The notes under the pieces were generated by a model. It was not told where the DNA came from and made no database searches. It was given only the letters and a program-made list of their open reading frames with translations. A stretch of 64,000 nt of DNA, taken from assembly GCF_003863335.1 (NCBI RefSeq), contig NZ_RRAZ01000012.1, forward strand, positions 1 to 64,000, written 5' to 3'. This stretch comes from Falsigemmobacter faecalis. GTDB lineage: Bacteria > Pseudomonadota > Alphaproteobacteria > Rhodobacterales > Rhodobacteraceae. A program made the position numbers and the translations under genes. This document shows, one piece after another, positions 25,894 through 35,522 of the stretch (positions within the stretch are counted from its first letter, which is position 1; each line of letters begins with the position of its first letter).

Positions 25894-26295
25894 TCTATTC
25901 GCCTGTCCCTCAGGGGCCGGACGGAAACTTGCGAGACCGCCATACCCTTCGTTCCTTTTGTTTCGCATCCCCAAATGCCCGGGTTTTATGGCATGGCATC
26001 TTCCATCGGCCAACCCGCCGAGGGTGCGACACGGAAGGTTTTTCGCATTAATAGGCAAAAAATTGCTGAACATGAGCAATCTCTGTGCGTAAGGCTGAAC
26101 CCTGACGGGGATATCCCCTTTCCGGTTGAGTGGTCTTTGCAATGCCGTGGCAGTTCTGTCACATCCGGGCGCAAAGCGCATAAAACCAGCGGGTCCCTGC
26201 GCGGCAGGGGTTCAGACAACGGGCAGGATTTGCGACATCTGAGATCAGGCACTTTGTGCTGAGGCGGATGGGTTCAGGGATATAGGTTGCGGGTT
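25894..26295. other. Divergent intergenic region
   Basis: About 400 bases between DUF882 and L,D-transpeptidase genes. There is no supported ORF. The section around 26030-26090 is unusually A/T-rich for this genome and probably holds promoters, but I cannot name a clear pair. Confidence 0.5.
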
Positions 26296-27972
26296 ATGTA
26301 CTTGTTTTCAGATAAATTCTACCCGTCAACACGGATGGTTTCTCAGCCGCTGTCGCGGATGGCACTTGTTATGGCGGCGGGCCTCATGCTGGCCGCGGGC
26401 GGCAGCGCTCAGGCGCAGGTCAGCGGGGCGGCCACGGGTGGCACGGCGGTCATGGTTCCCGCCACGGTGCCGCAGACCAGCGGATTTCGTCAGGCGCTCG
26501 CGGCAGCAGCTTCGGGGGATGAGGCCGTCCAGAGCTTTTTCCGCGATCGCGGCTATGACGCGTTCTGGACCGGGGAGGGGCCTGAGGGAATCACCCGGCG
26601 CGCGGCCCTTCTGGCGGCGCTCGACGGTGCGGACTTTCACGCGCTGCCGGTGAGTCGCTATGACGCCCGCGGGCTGCGGCTGGCTTTCGGGCAGCTGCGC
26701 TCTGAAGGGGATCGCGGCCGCCTTGAGATCCGCATGACCCGCGCGCTTCTTGATTACGCCCGCGACCTCAGCTCCGGAGTGCTGACGCCCGCACGCCTTG
26801 ATCCTGGCATCGTGCGCACTCTGCCGCGCCCGGAAGAGCCCGCCGTTCTGGCGGCTTTTGCCGCGGATCCGCAGCGTCTTCTGAACAGCCTCAGCCCGCG
26901 CAATCCGGAATATGTCCGCCTGCTGCGCGCCCGCGCCGATCTGCAGCGTCAGATCGCGGGGGGTGGCTGGGGGCCGGGGATCGCGGCAAAATCTCTGCGC
27001 CCCGGCGCTCAGGGGCCGGAGGTCATTGCGCTGCGCGATCGTCTGTCGGCCATGGGCTATCTCAGCCGCAGTGCCACGGCGAGCTATGACGGGGCGATTG
27101 CCGCTGCGGTCCGGGCCTTTCAGGACGATCAGGGCCTGACCGCCGACGGCGTCGCCGGAGAGGCCACGCTGCGTGCGCTGAACACCGCTGCCGAAGACCG
27201 TCTCGCCGCTGTGACCGTCGCGATTGAGCGCGAGCGCTGGGCGAATATCCCGCGCGGCGATCGCCATATCTGGGTGAACCTCACCGATTACACGGTAAAG
27301 CTGATCGATGATGGCAAAGTCAGCTTTGAGACCCGCGCCGTCATCGGCTCGACCAAAGATGACAAGCGCACGCCGGAGTTCAGCCACCGCATGACCTATC
27401 TTGAGGTCAATCCCGACTGGACGGTGCCGCCGGGCATCATCCGGCGCGATTATCTGCCCAAACTCCAGGCCAACCCCAATGCGCTGGGCCATTTGAAGGT
27501 GGTGGACAGCCGGGGTCGTGAAGTGCCGCGCTCGGCGATCAATTTCGCCGCCTATAGTGCGCGCAATTTTCCCTTCAGTCTCAAGCAGCCGCCGGGGCCG
27601 TCCAATGCGCTGGGACGGGTGAAGTTTATGTTCCCCAACCCCTGGTCGATCTATCTGCATGACACCCCCGACAAACATCTCTTTGCGCGGGATGCGCGGG
27701 CGTTTTCGTCGGGCTGCGTGCGGCTGAATGATCCCTTTGATTTCGCTTATGCGCTGCTCGCGCGGCAGAGCGATGACCCGAAGGGGCTGTTTCAGCGGGT
27801 TCTGAACAGCGGCAAACAGACGCGGATCACTCTGGAAGAGCCGGTGCCGGTGCATCTCGATTACCGCACGGCCTTCTCCGATGCGCGGGGCAAAATGCAG
27901 TATCGCCGCGACATCTATGGCCGGGATGCGGTGTTCTATGCGGCTTTGGTGAAAGCGGGCGTGACCCCGTGA
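26296..27972 (+). CDS. Murein L,D-transpeptidase (YcbB/LdtD-like)
   Basis: 558 residues. Order: signal peptide (SRMALVMAAGLMLAAGGSAQA), an N-terminal scaffold region, a peptidoglycan-binding domain (ALRDRLSAMGYLSR to GVAGEATLRALN, about 240-295), then a YkuD catalytic domain with YLHDTPDKHLF and SSGCVRLNDP, whose Cys is the nucleophile. It should make 3-3 crosslinks in the periplasm. The start is uncertain: TTG 26287, ATG 26296 and ATG 26335 are possible. The last gives a tighter signal peptide, but none has a strong ribosome-binding site. The PIN gene overlaps its stop. Confidence 0.92.
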   Translation: MYLFSDKFYPSTRMVSQPLSRMALVMAAGLMLAAGGSAQAQVSGAATGGTAVMVPATVPQTSGFRQALAAAASGDEAVQSFFRDRGYDAFWTGEGPEGITRRAALLAALDGADFHALPVSRYDARGLRLAFGQLRSEGDRGRLEIRMTRALLDYARDLSSGVLTPARLDPGIVRTLPRPEEPAVLAAFAADPQRLLNSLSPRNPEYVRLLRARADLQRQIAGGGWGPGIAAKSLRPGAQGPEVIALRDRLSAMGYLSRSATASYDGAIAAAVRAFQDDQGLTADGVAGEATLRALNTAAEDRLAAVTVAIERERWANIPRGDRHIWVNLTDYTVKLIDDGKVSFETRAVIGSTKDDKRTPEFSHRMTYLEVNPDWTVPPGIIRRDYLPKLQANPNALGHLKVVDSRGREVPRSAINFAAYSARNFPFSLKQPPGPSNALGRVKFMFPNPWSIYLHDTPDKHLFARDARAFSSGCVRLNDPFDFAYALLARQSDDPKGLFQRVLNSGKQTRITLEEPVPVHLDYRTAFSDARGKMQYRRDIYGRDAVFYAALVKAGVTP

Positions 27973-28532
27973 GTTTTGCCCACAGCCGACCGAAGCTTCT
28001 GCTCGATGCCTGCGTTCTCTTTCCGACCATCCTGCGCGAGATCCTGATCGGGGCCGCCGCCGGGGGGCTTTATCAGCCGCTCTGGTCGGCGCGTATCCTT
28101 GAGGAATGGGCGCGGGCCACCCGCAAGCTCGGCCCTGGCGCGGAAGATCAGGCGCGGGCCGAGATTGCGCTGCTGCGCGCCACCTGGCCTGGGGCCGAAG
28201 TCTCTCCCCCGCCCCATATTGCGGCGCGGCTGGTGCTGCCGGATGAGAATGACCTTCATGTTTTCGCCGCCGCGATCCATGCCGGGGCAGAGGCGATCAT
28301 CACCGTCAATGCGGCCGATTTCCCGAAAGGCGTGCTCGCCTCTGAGGGGCTGGACCGGCGCGATCCGGATGGCCTGCTGTGGGAGATGGCCTCGCATCAT
28401 CCCGAAGTGATGGCACGGGTCCTGGAGGCGGTGCGCGCCAAAGCGGAGGCCATTTCCGGCGAGCCTCAGGCGCTGAAGCCGCTGTTGAAACGGGCGCGTC
28501 TGGGTCGGCTGTCGCGGCTGATGGCGGGCTGA
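27969..28532 (+). CDS. PIN-domain protein, solitary
   Basis: 187 residues. PIN acidic residues appear in LLLDACVLFP (near residue 13), ILEEWARA (about 42-49), DENDLHVFAAA and ITVNAADFP (about 95-120). The C-terminal helical extension (VMARVLEAVRAKAEAI) is typical of a Rhodobacter-type PIN family rather than of VapC. No antitoxin gene adjoins it. The GTG start overlaps the L,D-transpeptidase stop (GTGA), which implies coupled translation of a predicted RNase with a cell-wall enzyme. The target is unknown. Confidence 0.82.
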   Translation: MSFAHSRPKLLLDACVLFPTILREILIGAAAGGLYQPLWSARILEEWARATRKLGPGAEDQARAEIALLRATWPGAEVSPPPHIAARLVLPDENDLHVFAAAIHAGAEAIITVNAADFPKGVLASEGLDRRDPDGLLWEMASHHPEVMARVLEAVRAKAEAISGEPQALKPLLKRARLGRLSRLMAG

Positions 28533-28617
28533 GACGGCAGCGCGCGGGCTTTCGCAGGGCTTTCCCCCTGCGGCGTCCTGTGGTTGAAGGGGGAAACACC
28601 ACCCCCCGGAGCGCGCC

Positions 28618-29532
28618 ATGAGCCAGACTGCACCGCTGTCGATGACTGCCTTTGCCGCCCGTCGTGGTCAGGGCGAAGGCGCATATGCCTCCTGGTCCTG
28701 GGCCTGGGATATGCGCTCGGTGAACGGCAAGGGCCTTGATCTGCGGCTGCGGGTGCCGGATTTCATCGAAGGGCTTGAGGCGGCGGTCCGGGCTGAGGCA
28801 GGAAAGCGGCTCAGCCGCGGCACTGTCAGCATCAATCTGAAGCTCGCGCGCGCGCAGGGCGCCGAGACCTTCCGCGTGAATGAGGCGGCGCTGGCCACCA
28901 CCATCTCCGCGCTGGCCCGGGTTCAGGCCGCGGCCCTGGAGGCCGGGCTGGTTCTCGCGCCCACGACGGGGGGGGATGTGCTTTCCCTGCGCGGCGTGAC
29001 CGAGGCGGCAGCCGGCGATGACAGTGAGGCCGTAGCGCTTCTGGCACCGTTGATGGCGGATTTTCACGCACTACTGGCCGATTTCAACGCCATGCGCGCC
29101 TCAGAGGGGGCGGCTTTGCGCGGCGTTCTTCTGGCGCAGATCGATGCCATTGAGGCGCTGACGATTGAAGCGCGCGCTGCCGCCGAGGCGCGTCGCCCGC
29201 GTCAGGCCGAGATCCTGCAGGAAAATGTCCGCCGCATTCTGGGCACCACCGAAGCCGATCCGGCGCGGCTGGCCCAGGAACTGGCGCTGCTTGCAGTCAA
29301 AGCCGATATCACCGAAGAGACCGACCGTCTGAGCGCCCATATCGCGGCCGCCCGTGCGCTTCTGGCGCAGGAGGCGCCGGTGGGGCGCAAATTCGATTTT
29401 CTGGCCCAGGAATTCAACCGTGAGGCCAATACGCTTTGCTCGAAATCGGGGGACATCGCGCTCACCCGGATCGGGCTTGATCTGAAACACCTGATCGACC
29501 AGATGCGCGAACAGGTCCAGAATCTGGAGTGA
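28618..29532 (+). CDS. YicC family endoribonuclease
   Basis: 304 residues. The N-terminal YicC-like domain begins with MTAFAARRG and includes WDMRSVNGKGLDLRLRVP. The C-terminal DUF1732 has LLAVKADITEETDRLSAHI followed by GRKFDFLAQEFNREANTLCSK, the conserved active core. YicC proteins are conserved RNA-cleaving enzymes linked to sRNA turnover in E. coli. It is followed three bases later by gmk, the usual neighbour, so they form an operon. Confidence 0.96.
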   Translation: MSQTAPLSMTAFAARRGQGEGAYASWSWAWDMRSVNGKGLDLRLRVPDFIEGLEAAVRAEAGKRLSRGTVSINLKLARAQGAETFRVNEAALATTISALARVQAAALEAGLVLAPTTGGDVLSLRGVTEAAAGDDSEAVALLAPLMADFHALLADFNAMRASEGAALRGVLLAQIDAIEALTIEARAAAEARRPRQAEILQENVRRILGTTEADPARLAQELALLAVKADITEETDRLSAHIAAARALLAQEAPVGRKFDFLAQEFNREANTLCSKSGDIALTRIGLDLKHLIDQMREQVQNLE

Positions 29533-29535
29533 CCG

Positions 29536-30174
29536 ATGGCCCGTCGTGGTCTTTTGCTGATCCTCTCCTCGCCCTCGGGCGCGGGAAAATCCACGCTTGC
29601 CCGCCGCCTGATGGAGTGGGATCCGACGCTGAAATTCTCGGTCTCGGCCACCACGCGCAATCCGCGTCCGGGCGAAGAGGACGGCGTGCATTATCATTTC
29701 CGCGATCATGACACCTTCCGGAGCATGGTGGCGGCAGACCAGATGCTGGAGCATGCGGAAGTGTTCGGCAATTACTACGGCAGCCCCCGTGGCCCGGTCG
29801 AGCAGGCGATGCGCGAGGGGCGCGATACGCTGTTTGACGTCGACTGGCAGGGCGGGCAGCAGATCCGCAATTCGGCGCTGGGCCAGGATGTAGTCTCGGT
29901 CTTTATCCTGCCGCCCTCAATCGCAGAGCTGGAGCGCCGCCTGCGTGGCCGGGGTCAGGACAGCGAAGAGGTGATCGCGGGGCGCATGGCGAAATCGCAG
30001 GCCGAGATCAGCCATTGGGCGGAATATGACTATGTTCTGGTCAACCACGATATCGACGCCGCTGCGCGCGGGTTGATCACGATCGTCGAGGCCGAGCGGC
30101 TGCGCCGCGCCCGCCAGCCCGCGCTGGTGGATTTCGTGCGCGGCCTCGATACGGAATTTGCGGCGCTGAACTGA
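29536..30174 (+). CDS. gmk: Guanylate kinase
   Basis: 212 residues. The P-loop [10 protein letters not shown] is at 11-20, the GMP-binding segment is [14 protein letters not shown], and YYGSP, VDWQGG and SVFILPPS follow in family order. It phosphorylates GMP/dGMP to GDP/dGDP. The ATG is three bases after yicC, with the ribosome-binding site (GGAG) inside the yicC stop region. The gamma-carbonic anhydrase gene lies 31 bases downstream. Confidence 0.98.
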   Translation: MARRGLLLILSSPSGAGKSTLARRLMEWDPTLKFSVSATTRNPRPGEEDGVHYHFRDHDTFRSMVAADQMLEHAEVFGNYYGSPRGPVEQAMREGRDTLFDVDWQGGQQIRNSALGQDVVSVFILPPSIAELERRLRGRGQDSEEVIAGRMAKSQAEISHWAEYDYVLVNHDIDAAARGLITIVEAERLRRARQPALVDFVRGLDTEFAALN

Positions 30175-30205
30175 AGCCGCAGGGAGAACGGCAGAGAGGA
30201 GCGCC

Positions 30206-30724
30206 ATGATCTACGCCTTGGAGGAATTTGAGCCCGAAATCGCCCCGGATGCCTTTGTGGCCCCGGGCGCGCAGGTGATGGGAAAGATCCGGCTGGAAGC
30301 GGGATCTTCGGTCTGGTTCAACGCCGTGCTGCGCGGCGATAATGAATGGATCACCATCGGGCGCGGCTCAAATGTGCAGGAGAACTGCGTCTTTCACACC
30401 GATATGGGCTATCCGCTGGTGGTGGGGGAGAACTGCACCATCGGCCATAAGGCGGTGCTGCATGGCTGCACCATCGGGGATGGGTCTCTGGTGGGCATGG
30501 GGGCGATCATCCTGAACGGCGCAAAGATCGGCAAAGGCTGTCTGATCGGGGCCGGCGCGCTGATCCCCGAGGGCAAAGAGATCCCCGATGGCGCTTTGGT
30601 CATGGGGGCGCCCGGCAAAGTGGTGCGGATGCTCGATGCGGAGGCGCAGGCGCAGCTTTTGAAAAGCGCGGAAGGTTACCGCAGGAATGCGCTTCGCTTC
30701 CGCCAGGGGCTGCGCGCGCTCTGA
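30206..30724 (+). CDS. Gamma-carbonic anhydrase family protein
   Basis: 172 residues of left-handed beta-helix hexapeptide repeats. The zinc-binding pattern is present: FHTDMGYP, then [14 protein letters not shown], with the three histidines at family positions. An Arg/Asp-containing start ([12 protein letters not shown]) also matches. Related to YrdA and PaaY, members may be carbonic anhydrases or acyl-transferase-like thioesterases; activity is not assured. GAGGAG precedes the ATG. It ends the yicC-gmk cluster. Confidence 0.93.
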   Translation: MIYALEEFEPEIAPDAFVAPGAQVMGKIRLEAGSSVWFNAVLRGDNEWITIGRGSNVQENCVFHTDMGYPLVVGENCTIGHKAVLHGCTIGDGSLVGMGAIILNGAKIGKGCLIGAGALIPEGKEIPDGALVMGAPGKVVRMLDAEAQAQLLKSAEGYRRNALRFRQGLRAL

Positions 30725-30754
30725 GATCCGGGGCGGCGCTCCTGGCTGAGCGCG

Positions 30755-30781
30755 CCGGGGAGGGCTGCCTGCCCTCCCCGG
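30755..30781 (+). terminator. GC-rich hairpin after carbonic anhydrase gene
   Basis: CCGGGGAGGGC pairs with GCCCTCCCCGG over a five-base loop, 31 bases after the stop. There is no direct T-tract; GAGTATTTGG follows 12 bases on, an element shared with another gene end in this window (46066-46087). Confidence 0.6.
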
Positions 30782-30792
30782 ACCCCGCCCGG

Positions 30793-30814
30793 GAGTATTT
30801 GGAAAAAGCCAAAG
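30793..30814 (+). repeat. Recurrent gene-end motif, copy 1
   Basis: GAGTATTTGGAAAAAGCCAAAG. It matches 19 of 22 positions with the reverse complement of 46066-46087 and partly with 422-435. Similar short elements are common at gene ends in Rhodobacteraceae from memory; their role is unknown. Confidence 0.6.
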
Positions 30815-30847
30815 TCAGGGCGGGGGCAAGTTTCGGGGCCGGGGGCG

Positions 30848-30876
30848 TTGACAGGGGCGGGAGGGCGGAGTATCAG
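30848..30876 (+). promoter_or_regulatory. Putative sigma70-type promoter of rpsD
   Basis: TTGACA (30848-30853), a 17-base spacer, then TATCAG (30871-30876). The -35 is a perfect consensus. The predicted transcript would carry a leader of about 160 bases before rpsD. Confidence 0.65.
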
Positions 30877-30948
30877 CCCCGAGGTCCCGGTTTGCGCCGG
30901 GGCTTTTCATTGGTGTTGGGGGGCCTCGCAAGAGGAATCCTGTCGCCT

Positions 30949-31013
30949 GAAGGGCCGGTTGTCCGGTCCTGACGGAAAGGACAACGCCCTTCATGCTCCG
31001 CCCGATATCGGGC
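30949..31013 (+). promoter_or_regulatory. Structured leader upstream of rpsD
   Basis: GAAGGGC (30949-30955) pairs with GCCCTTC (30986-30992), and TTGTCC (30959-30964) pairs with GGACAA (30979-30984) inside it. A second hairpin GCCCG-ATAT-CGGGC occupies 31000-31013, 20 bases before the ribosome-binding site. A further terminator-like stem AGCCCCG/CGGGGCTTTT spans 30875-30907. Such structure fits an autoregulated ribosomal protein mRNA, possibly bound by S4 itself; this is inference. Confidence 0.55.
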
Positions 31014-31041
31014 AGGGGCTTTTACTTTGAAGGAGATCAGC

Positions 31042-31662
31042 GTGACCAAACGGACCGCTGCCAAGTACAAAATTGATCGCCGCATGGGCGAAAACATCTG
31101 GGGCCGTGCCAAATCGCCGCTGAACAAGCGCGAATACGGCCCGGGCCAGCACGGCCAGCGCCGCAAGTCCAAACTGTCGGACTTCGGTATCCAGCTGCGC
31201 GCCAAGCAAAAGCTCAAAGGTTACTACGGCGACCTGACCGAAAAGCAATTCCGTAAAATCTACGGCGAAGCTGAGCGCGTCAAGGGCGACACCGGTGAGA
31301 ACCTGGTGGGTCTGCTCGAGCGTCGTCTGGATGCAGTGGTTTACCGCGCGAAATTCGTGGCGACCATCTTCGCAGCCCGTCAGTTCGTGAACCACGGCCA
31401 CGTCACCGTGAACGGCCAGCGCGTGAACATCGCTTCCTACCGCGTCAAAGAAGGCGATGTCATCGCTGTTCGTGACCGTTCGAAGCAGCTCGCGGTCGTT
31501 CTGGAAGCCGTTGCTCTGACCGAGCGCGACACCCCGGACTACCTGGAAGTCGACACCTCGAAGCTGACCGCGACCTTCGTGCGCACCCCGGCTCTCTCGG
31601 ACGTTCCCTACCCGGTCGTCATGGAGCCGAACCTGGTCGTCGAATACTACGCGAAAAACTGA
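31042..31662 (+). CDS. rpsD: 30S ribosomal protein S4
   Basis: 206 residues, the standard S4 length, beginning GTG ([17 protein letters not shown]) with AAGGAG seven bases upstream; a longer ATG start would add residues not found in S4. The S4 RNA-binding fold includes [17 protein letters not shown] and the loop [17 protein letters not shown]4 binds 16S rRNA early in small-subunit assembly and regulates ribosomal operons in many bacteria. It is monocistronic here, with its own promoter, leader and terminator. Codon use is strongly biased, as expected for a highly expressed gene. Confidence 0.99.
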   Translation: MTKRTAAKYKIDRRMGENIWGRAKSPLNKREYGPGQHGQRRKSKLSDFGIQLRAKQKLKGYYGDLTEKQFRKIYGEAERVKGDTGENLVGLLERRLDAVVYRAKFVATIFAARQFVNHGHVTVNGQRVNIASYRVKEGDVIAVRDRSKQLAVVLEAVALTERDTPDYLEVDTSKLTATFVRTPALSDVPYPVVMEPNLVVEYYAKN

Positions 31663-31685
31663 TCCTGATCTTCAGGACCTGTTTG

Positions 31686-31711
31686 AAAGGCCGCGCTTTG
31701 CGCGGCCTTTT
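31686..31711 (+). terminator. Terminator after rpsD
   Basis: AAAGGCCGCGC pairs with GCGCGGCCTTT over a three-base loop, ending in TTTT. Confidence 0.92.
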
Positions 31712-31841
31712 GCATTTGGCGCTCTGTTTTTTCAGGGCAGGCGGGGCGTGTCGCCGCAGGGGGAAAGATTTTTCATCTGCGGGATGAAATCCCGGTGGCG
31801 CTTCGCTATGTGGGAGACGAATTCTTACTGAGACGGGTCCC

Positions 31842-32384
31842 ATGTCCGAAAAACCTACTGTTGAAGTGCGCTTCGAGCGGGTGCTGTTTGCCAGCCGCTG
31901 GCTGATGGCGCCGATGTATCTCGGCCTCGTGGTCACTTTGATGATGCTGCTGGCGATCTTTGTGCGCGACCTCTTTTATTACGTGCCGCAGGTCCTGACG
32001 ATGAGCGCGGATCGCGGCATCCTGGTGGTGCTGACCTTTATCGATCTGACGCTGGCGGCCAATCTCATCGTCATCGTGCTGTTTTCGGGCTATGAGAACT
32101 TCGTCTCCAAGCTTGATATTCAGGATGCCAAGGACCGTCCGGGCTGGATGGGGACGGTGGATTTCTCGGGGCTGAAGATGAAGGTCATCGCCTCGATCGT
32201 CGCCATTTCGGCCATCTCGCTGCTGAAGCGTTTCATGGAAATCGGTGAGAGCGCGGCGGATGCGAAATACGGTGAGACGGAGTTGTTCTGGATGACCGTG
32301 ATCCATCTGACCTTCGTTCTCTCGGGCGTTCTGCTGGCTGTGATGGACTGGTTCACCGCGCAGGCGAAATCGTCGAAATACTGA
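31842..32384 (+). CDS. UPF0114 / YqhA family membrane protein
   Basis: 180 residues. The N-terminus FERVLFASRWLMAPMYLGL and the motif GYENFVSKL are characteristic of the UPF0114 family. Four hydrophobic segments are visible. The function is unknown; it is an inner-membrane protein. The N-terminus is soluble and carries no signal peptide. It lies between rpsD and hisC, with spacers that suggest independent transcription. Confidence 0.92.
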   Translation: MSEKPTVEVRFERVLFASRWLMAPMYLGLVVTLMMLLAIFVRDLFYYVPQVLTMSADRGILVVLTFIDLTLAANLIVIVLFSGYENFVSKLDIQDAKDRPGWMGTVDFSGLKMKVIASIVAISAISLLKRFMEIGESAADAKYGETELFWMTVIHLTFVLSGVLLAVMDWFTAQAKSSKY

Positions 32385-32469
32385 TGGCCCGCAGGGGGCG
32401 TCTTTCCCTCTGGTCAGAGACGTAAGCCGGGGCTAGAACCCGCAGGAACTGATTGAAGCGAGCCGTCCC

Positions 32470-33558
32470 ATGCACCCGACGATCCGCCCGCAGCCGGGCC
32501 TTCTGGATATTGCCCTTTATGAGGGAGGCCAGGCCCAGGTCGCAGGCGTCAGCAATGTCGTCAAGCTCAGCTCAAATGAGAATCCCTTCGGGGCTCCGGA
32601 CCGCGCGCGTGAGGCTTTCACCCGCGCGGTTCACTCATTGCACCGCTATCCGAACACCGATCACCTGAGCCTGCGTCAGGCGATTGGTGAGGTCTGGGGG
32701 CTGGATCCCGCGCGGATCATCTGCGGTGTGGGCTCGGATGAGATCATCCATTTCCTCTGCCAGGCCTATGCGGGCCCCGGCGATGAGGTGATCCACACCG
32801 AGCACGGCTTTTTGATGTATAAGATCAGCGCGCTGGCGGCCGGGGCCACCCCGGTCTGCGTGCCGGAAGCTGACCGCGTGACGGATGTCGATGCGATCCT
32901 TGCGGCCTGCACTGAGCGCACGAAGCTGGTCTTTCTGGCCAATCCGAACAACCCCACCGGCACCATGATCGGCAATGGCGAGATGGCGCGGCTGGCCGCT
33001 GCTTTGCCGCCTCAGGTGCTGCTGGTGATCGACGGCGCCTATGCGGAATATGTTCAGGGCTATGATGCGGGGGCGTCATTGGTGGAGGGGCGTGACAATG
33101 TGATCATGACCCGGACCTTCTCGAAGATCTACGGGCTTGGTGGTCTGCGGGTGGGCTGGGGCTATGGTCCGCAGCATGTGATTGAGGTGCTGAACCGGGT
33201 GCGGGGGCCCTTTAACCTTTCGACCGTGGCGCTGGAGGTGGCAGAGGCCGCGGTGCGCGATCAGGATTTTCTGACCCGTTGCCGCAACGAGAATGCGCGG
33301 ATGCGCGGTTGGCTGGCCGAGGCTCTGGCCGATTTCGGTGTGCCCTCGGATCCGTCTTTTGCCAATTTCATTCTGGCCCGTTTTGCCGATGCCGAAGAGG
33401 CAAAGGCCTGTGACGCTTTCCTCAAAGAGCGCGGGCTGATCGTGCGGATGGTGGCGGGTTACGGCCTGCCGCAGTGTCTGCGCATCACCATCGGCGATGA
33501 GCCGGGCTGCCGCCGCGTTGCCCATGCCATCGGCCAGTTCAAAGGGGTGCGCGAATGA
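32470..33558 (+). CDS. hisC: Histidinol-phosphate aminotransferase
   Basis: 362 residues, a class I/II PLP aminotransferase. Visible are [23 protein letters not shown], the DGAYAEY Asp/Tyr that contact PLP, and the Schiff-base Lys in [15 protein letters not shown]. It converts imidazole-acetol phosphate to histidinol phosphate. Related enzymes also transaminate phenylpyruvate and prephenate-derived keto acids. Its four-base overlap (ATGA) with a prephenate dehydrogenase gene suggests it may also serve tyrosine/phenylalanine synthesis. Confidence 0.96.
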   Translation: MHPTIRPQPGLLDIALYEGGQAQVAGVSNVVKLSSNENPFGAPDRAREAFTRAVHSLHRYPNTDHLSLRQAIGEVWGLDPARIICGVGSDEIIHFLCQAYAGPGDEVIHTEHGFLMYKISALAAGATPVCVPEADRVTDVDAILAACTERTKLVFLANPNNPTGTMIGNGEMARLAAALPPQVLLVIDGAYAEYVQGYDAGASLVEGRDNVIMTRTFSKIYGLGGLRVGWGYGPQHVIEVLNRVRGPFNLSTVALEVAEAAVRDQDFLTRCRNENARMRGWLAEALADFGVPSDPSFANFILARFADAEEAKACDAFLKERGLIVRMVAGYGLPQCLRITIGDEPGCRRVAHAIGQFKGVRE

Positions 33559-34502
33559 GCGTGATCTATCCGCGTGTCGCCCTGATCGGGCTGGGGCTCA
33601 TTGCCTCTTCCATGGCCCATGCCATGCGCGAAGCCGGGATCGTGGGAACGGTTGCCGGTCACGCAAAGTCCGAGGCCACGCGCAAAGCCGCGCTGGAGAT
33701 CGGCTTTTGTGATGAGGTTTTCGCCACGGCCGCAGAGGCCGTGAAAGACGCCGATCTGGTCGTCCTGGCCGTGCCCGTGGGGGCTATGTCTGCCATTGCC
33801 GCGGAGATCGGCCCGCATCTGAAGCCCGGGGCCTGCGTCAGTGACGTGGGCTCGGTGAAACAGGCGGTGATTGAGGCGGTGGCCCCGCATATCCCCGAAG
33901 GCGTGGATTTCGTGCCCGCGCACCCCCTGGCGGGGACCGAGCATTCCGGCCCGCATTCGGGCTTTGCGAGCCTCTTTCGCAACCGCTGGTGTCTGCTGAC
34001 GCCGACGCCGCAGAGCCGCCCGGAAGCCGTGGCGCAGCTACGGGCTTTCTGGGAGGGCATGGGGGCCAATGTCGATGAGATGGACGCCCCGCATCATGAT
34101 CTGGTGCTGGCGGTTGTCTCGCATACCCCGCATCTGATCGCCTTTACCATGGTGGGCGTGGCCGATCACCTGGGGCGGGTCTCGAATTCAGAGGTCATTA
34201 AATATTCGGCCTCGGGGTTTCGGGATTTCACCCGGATTGCGGCCTCGGATCCGACGATGTGGCGCGATGTCTTTTTGACCAACAAAGAGGCGACCCTCGA
34301 TATCTTAGGCCGCTTCACGGAAGAGCTGTTCATGCTGCAGCGTGCGATCCGCATGGAAGACGGTGAGCAGCTTCACGCTTACTTCACGCGCACCCGTGCA
34401 ATCCGTCGTGGCATTATTGACGCGGGGCAGGATACTGCCGCACCGGACTTTGGCCGCGTGGCGGCTGCGGTGGGCGATACATCTCCGAATCGGAAGGAGT
34501 GA
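33555..34502 (+). CDS. tyrC: Prephenate/arogenate dehydrogenase family protein
   Basis: 315 residues. A Rossmann NAD-binding motif ([18 protein letters not shown]) opens the protein. [21 protein letters not shown] and [13 protein letters not shown] carry the catalytic and prephenate-binding residues of the TyrA family, and an all-helical dimerisation domain follows. It oxidatively decarboxylates prephenate (or arogenate) on the route to tyrosine. No chorismate mutase domain is fused. It overlaps hisC by four bases, and the extensin-family gene begins three bases after its stop. Confidence 0.93.
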   Translation: MSVIYPRVALIGLGLIASSMAHAMREAGIVGTVAGHAKSEATRKAALEIGFCDEVFATAAEAVKDADLVVLAVPVGAMSAIAAEIGPHLKPGACVSDVGSVKQAVIEAVAPHIPEGVDFVPAHPLAGTEHSGPHSGFASLFRNRWCLLTPTPQSRPEAVAQLRAFWEGMGANVDEMDAPHHDLVLAVVSHTPHLIAFTMVGVADHLGRVSNSEVIKYSASGFRDFTRIAASDPTMWRDVFLTNKEATLDILGRFTEELFMLQRAIRMEDGEQLHAYFTRTRAIRRGIIDAGQDTAAPDFGRVAAAVGDTSPNRKE

Positions 34503-34504
34503 GG

Positions 34505-35515
34505 GTGATCAAAGCCTGGTGTCTTGCAGCGGTAGCCTTCGCCCTGGCCTCCGGGCCGCTTGTGGCTGCGCCTTTGCGCGACACGGCAGGATCCCTCGCC
34601 CCCTCTCAGACCATTCGCCCGCAGGCAAGGGGCGGCGCTGATGCGCTGCCGCAGCCTGTGGCCGCTGAAACCCAGGCTGATCTGGCCGCCGCCGCTTCGC
34701 TGGTTTCTTCTGATACTCTGCGCCCCCGCGCGCGGCCCGGGGCGACACTGGCCGCCGCGGTCAGCACCGCAGGCCCTGCGACACCCATCGGACTTTATCC
34801 GGCGCTGCGCCCGGCGGCCCGACCCGCAGGCATGGCCGTTGCGCGCACCGCGCAGGTCAGCCCGGCGCCCTCTGCGCCGCTGCGGCAGGGGCGGGGTGCC
34901 TCGCTGCACAATCCGAACGAGAATGGCGGTCAGGTGATCCCGGCTGCGGTCGTGCGGCCCGCGCCAGGGATCGGGGCCGGGGTCACCGGCACGCGCGGTG
35001 CCGTTTGTGGCGTGCCGGGGATCATGGGAGAGACCCTCTCGCCGATCGCCGCGCGGGTGGGGGGCTGCGGCATCGCCAACCCTGTGAAGATCACTTCGGT
35101 CAACGGCGTGCGCCTCAGCCAGGCGGCCACTATGGACTGCGACACCGCGCGGGCGCTGAACGCCTGGGTGCAGCGCGGGCTGAAGCCTGCCTTCGGGGCC
35201 ACCAATGGCGGTGTGACGGGGCTGCAGATCGCCGGAAGCTATGTCTGCCGCACCCGCAACCACCGCGCAGGTGCGAAGATCTCCGAGCATGGCCGGGGCA
35301 GGGCCGTTGATATCTCCGGCATTCAGTTTGCCAATGGCGCGAAGCTCTCAATTCTGCGCGATTATAAGGGCCGTCAGGGGAGCCCGATCCGTGCCGCCCA
35401 TCGCGCGGCCTGCGGGATTTTCGGCACCACCCTGGGGCCGGGGTCAGACGGCATGCACGAAGATCACCTGCATTTTGACACGGCCCGTCACCGTAACGGG
35501 GCCTACTGCCGCTGA
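34505..35515 (+). CDS. Extensin-family secreted protein
   Basis: 336 residues. A signal peptide (about 1-23) is followed by a long Ala/Pro/Arg-rich linker (24-155), then the bacterial extensin-like domain: CGVPGIMGETLSPI, GCGIANPVKITSVNGV, YVCRTRNHRAGAKISEHGRG, AVDISGI and HEDHLHFDTARH. The paired His/Asp residues resemble the M15-type metal site, so a cell-envelope hydrolase role is possible. GTG at 34505 has GGAAGGAG five bases upstream; another GTG at 34499 lies within that site. Confidence 0.92.
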   Translation: MIKAWCLAAVAFALASGPLVAAPLRDTAGSLAPSQTIRPQARGGADALPQPVAAETQADLAAAASLVSSDTLRPRARPGATLAAAVSTAGPATPIGLYPALRPAARPAGMAVARTAQVSPAPSAPLRQGRGASLHNPNENGGQVIPAAVVRPAPGIGAGVTGTRGAVCGVPGIMGETLSPIAARVGGCGIANPVKITSVNGVRLSQAATMDCDTARALNAWVQRGLKPAFGATNGGVTGLQIAGSYVCRTRNHRAGAKISEHGRGRAVDISGIQFANGAKLSILRDYKGRQGSPIRAAHRAACGIFGTTLGPGSDGMHEDHLHFDTARHRNGAYCR

Positions 35516-35522
35516 GGGCATC

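Noticed and set aside
27969-28532. PIN gene as a VapC toxin of a toxin-antitoxin pair
   Set aside because: No small antitoxin gene adjoins it on either side; the upstream neighbour is a large L,D-transpeptidase, and the protein is longer than usual VapC.
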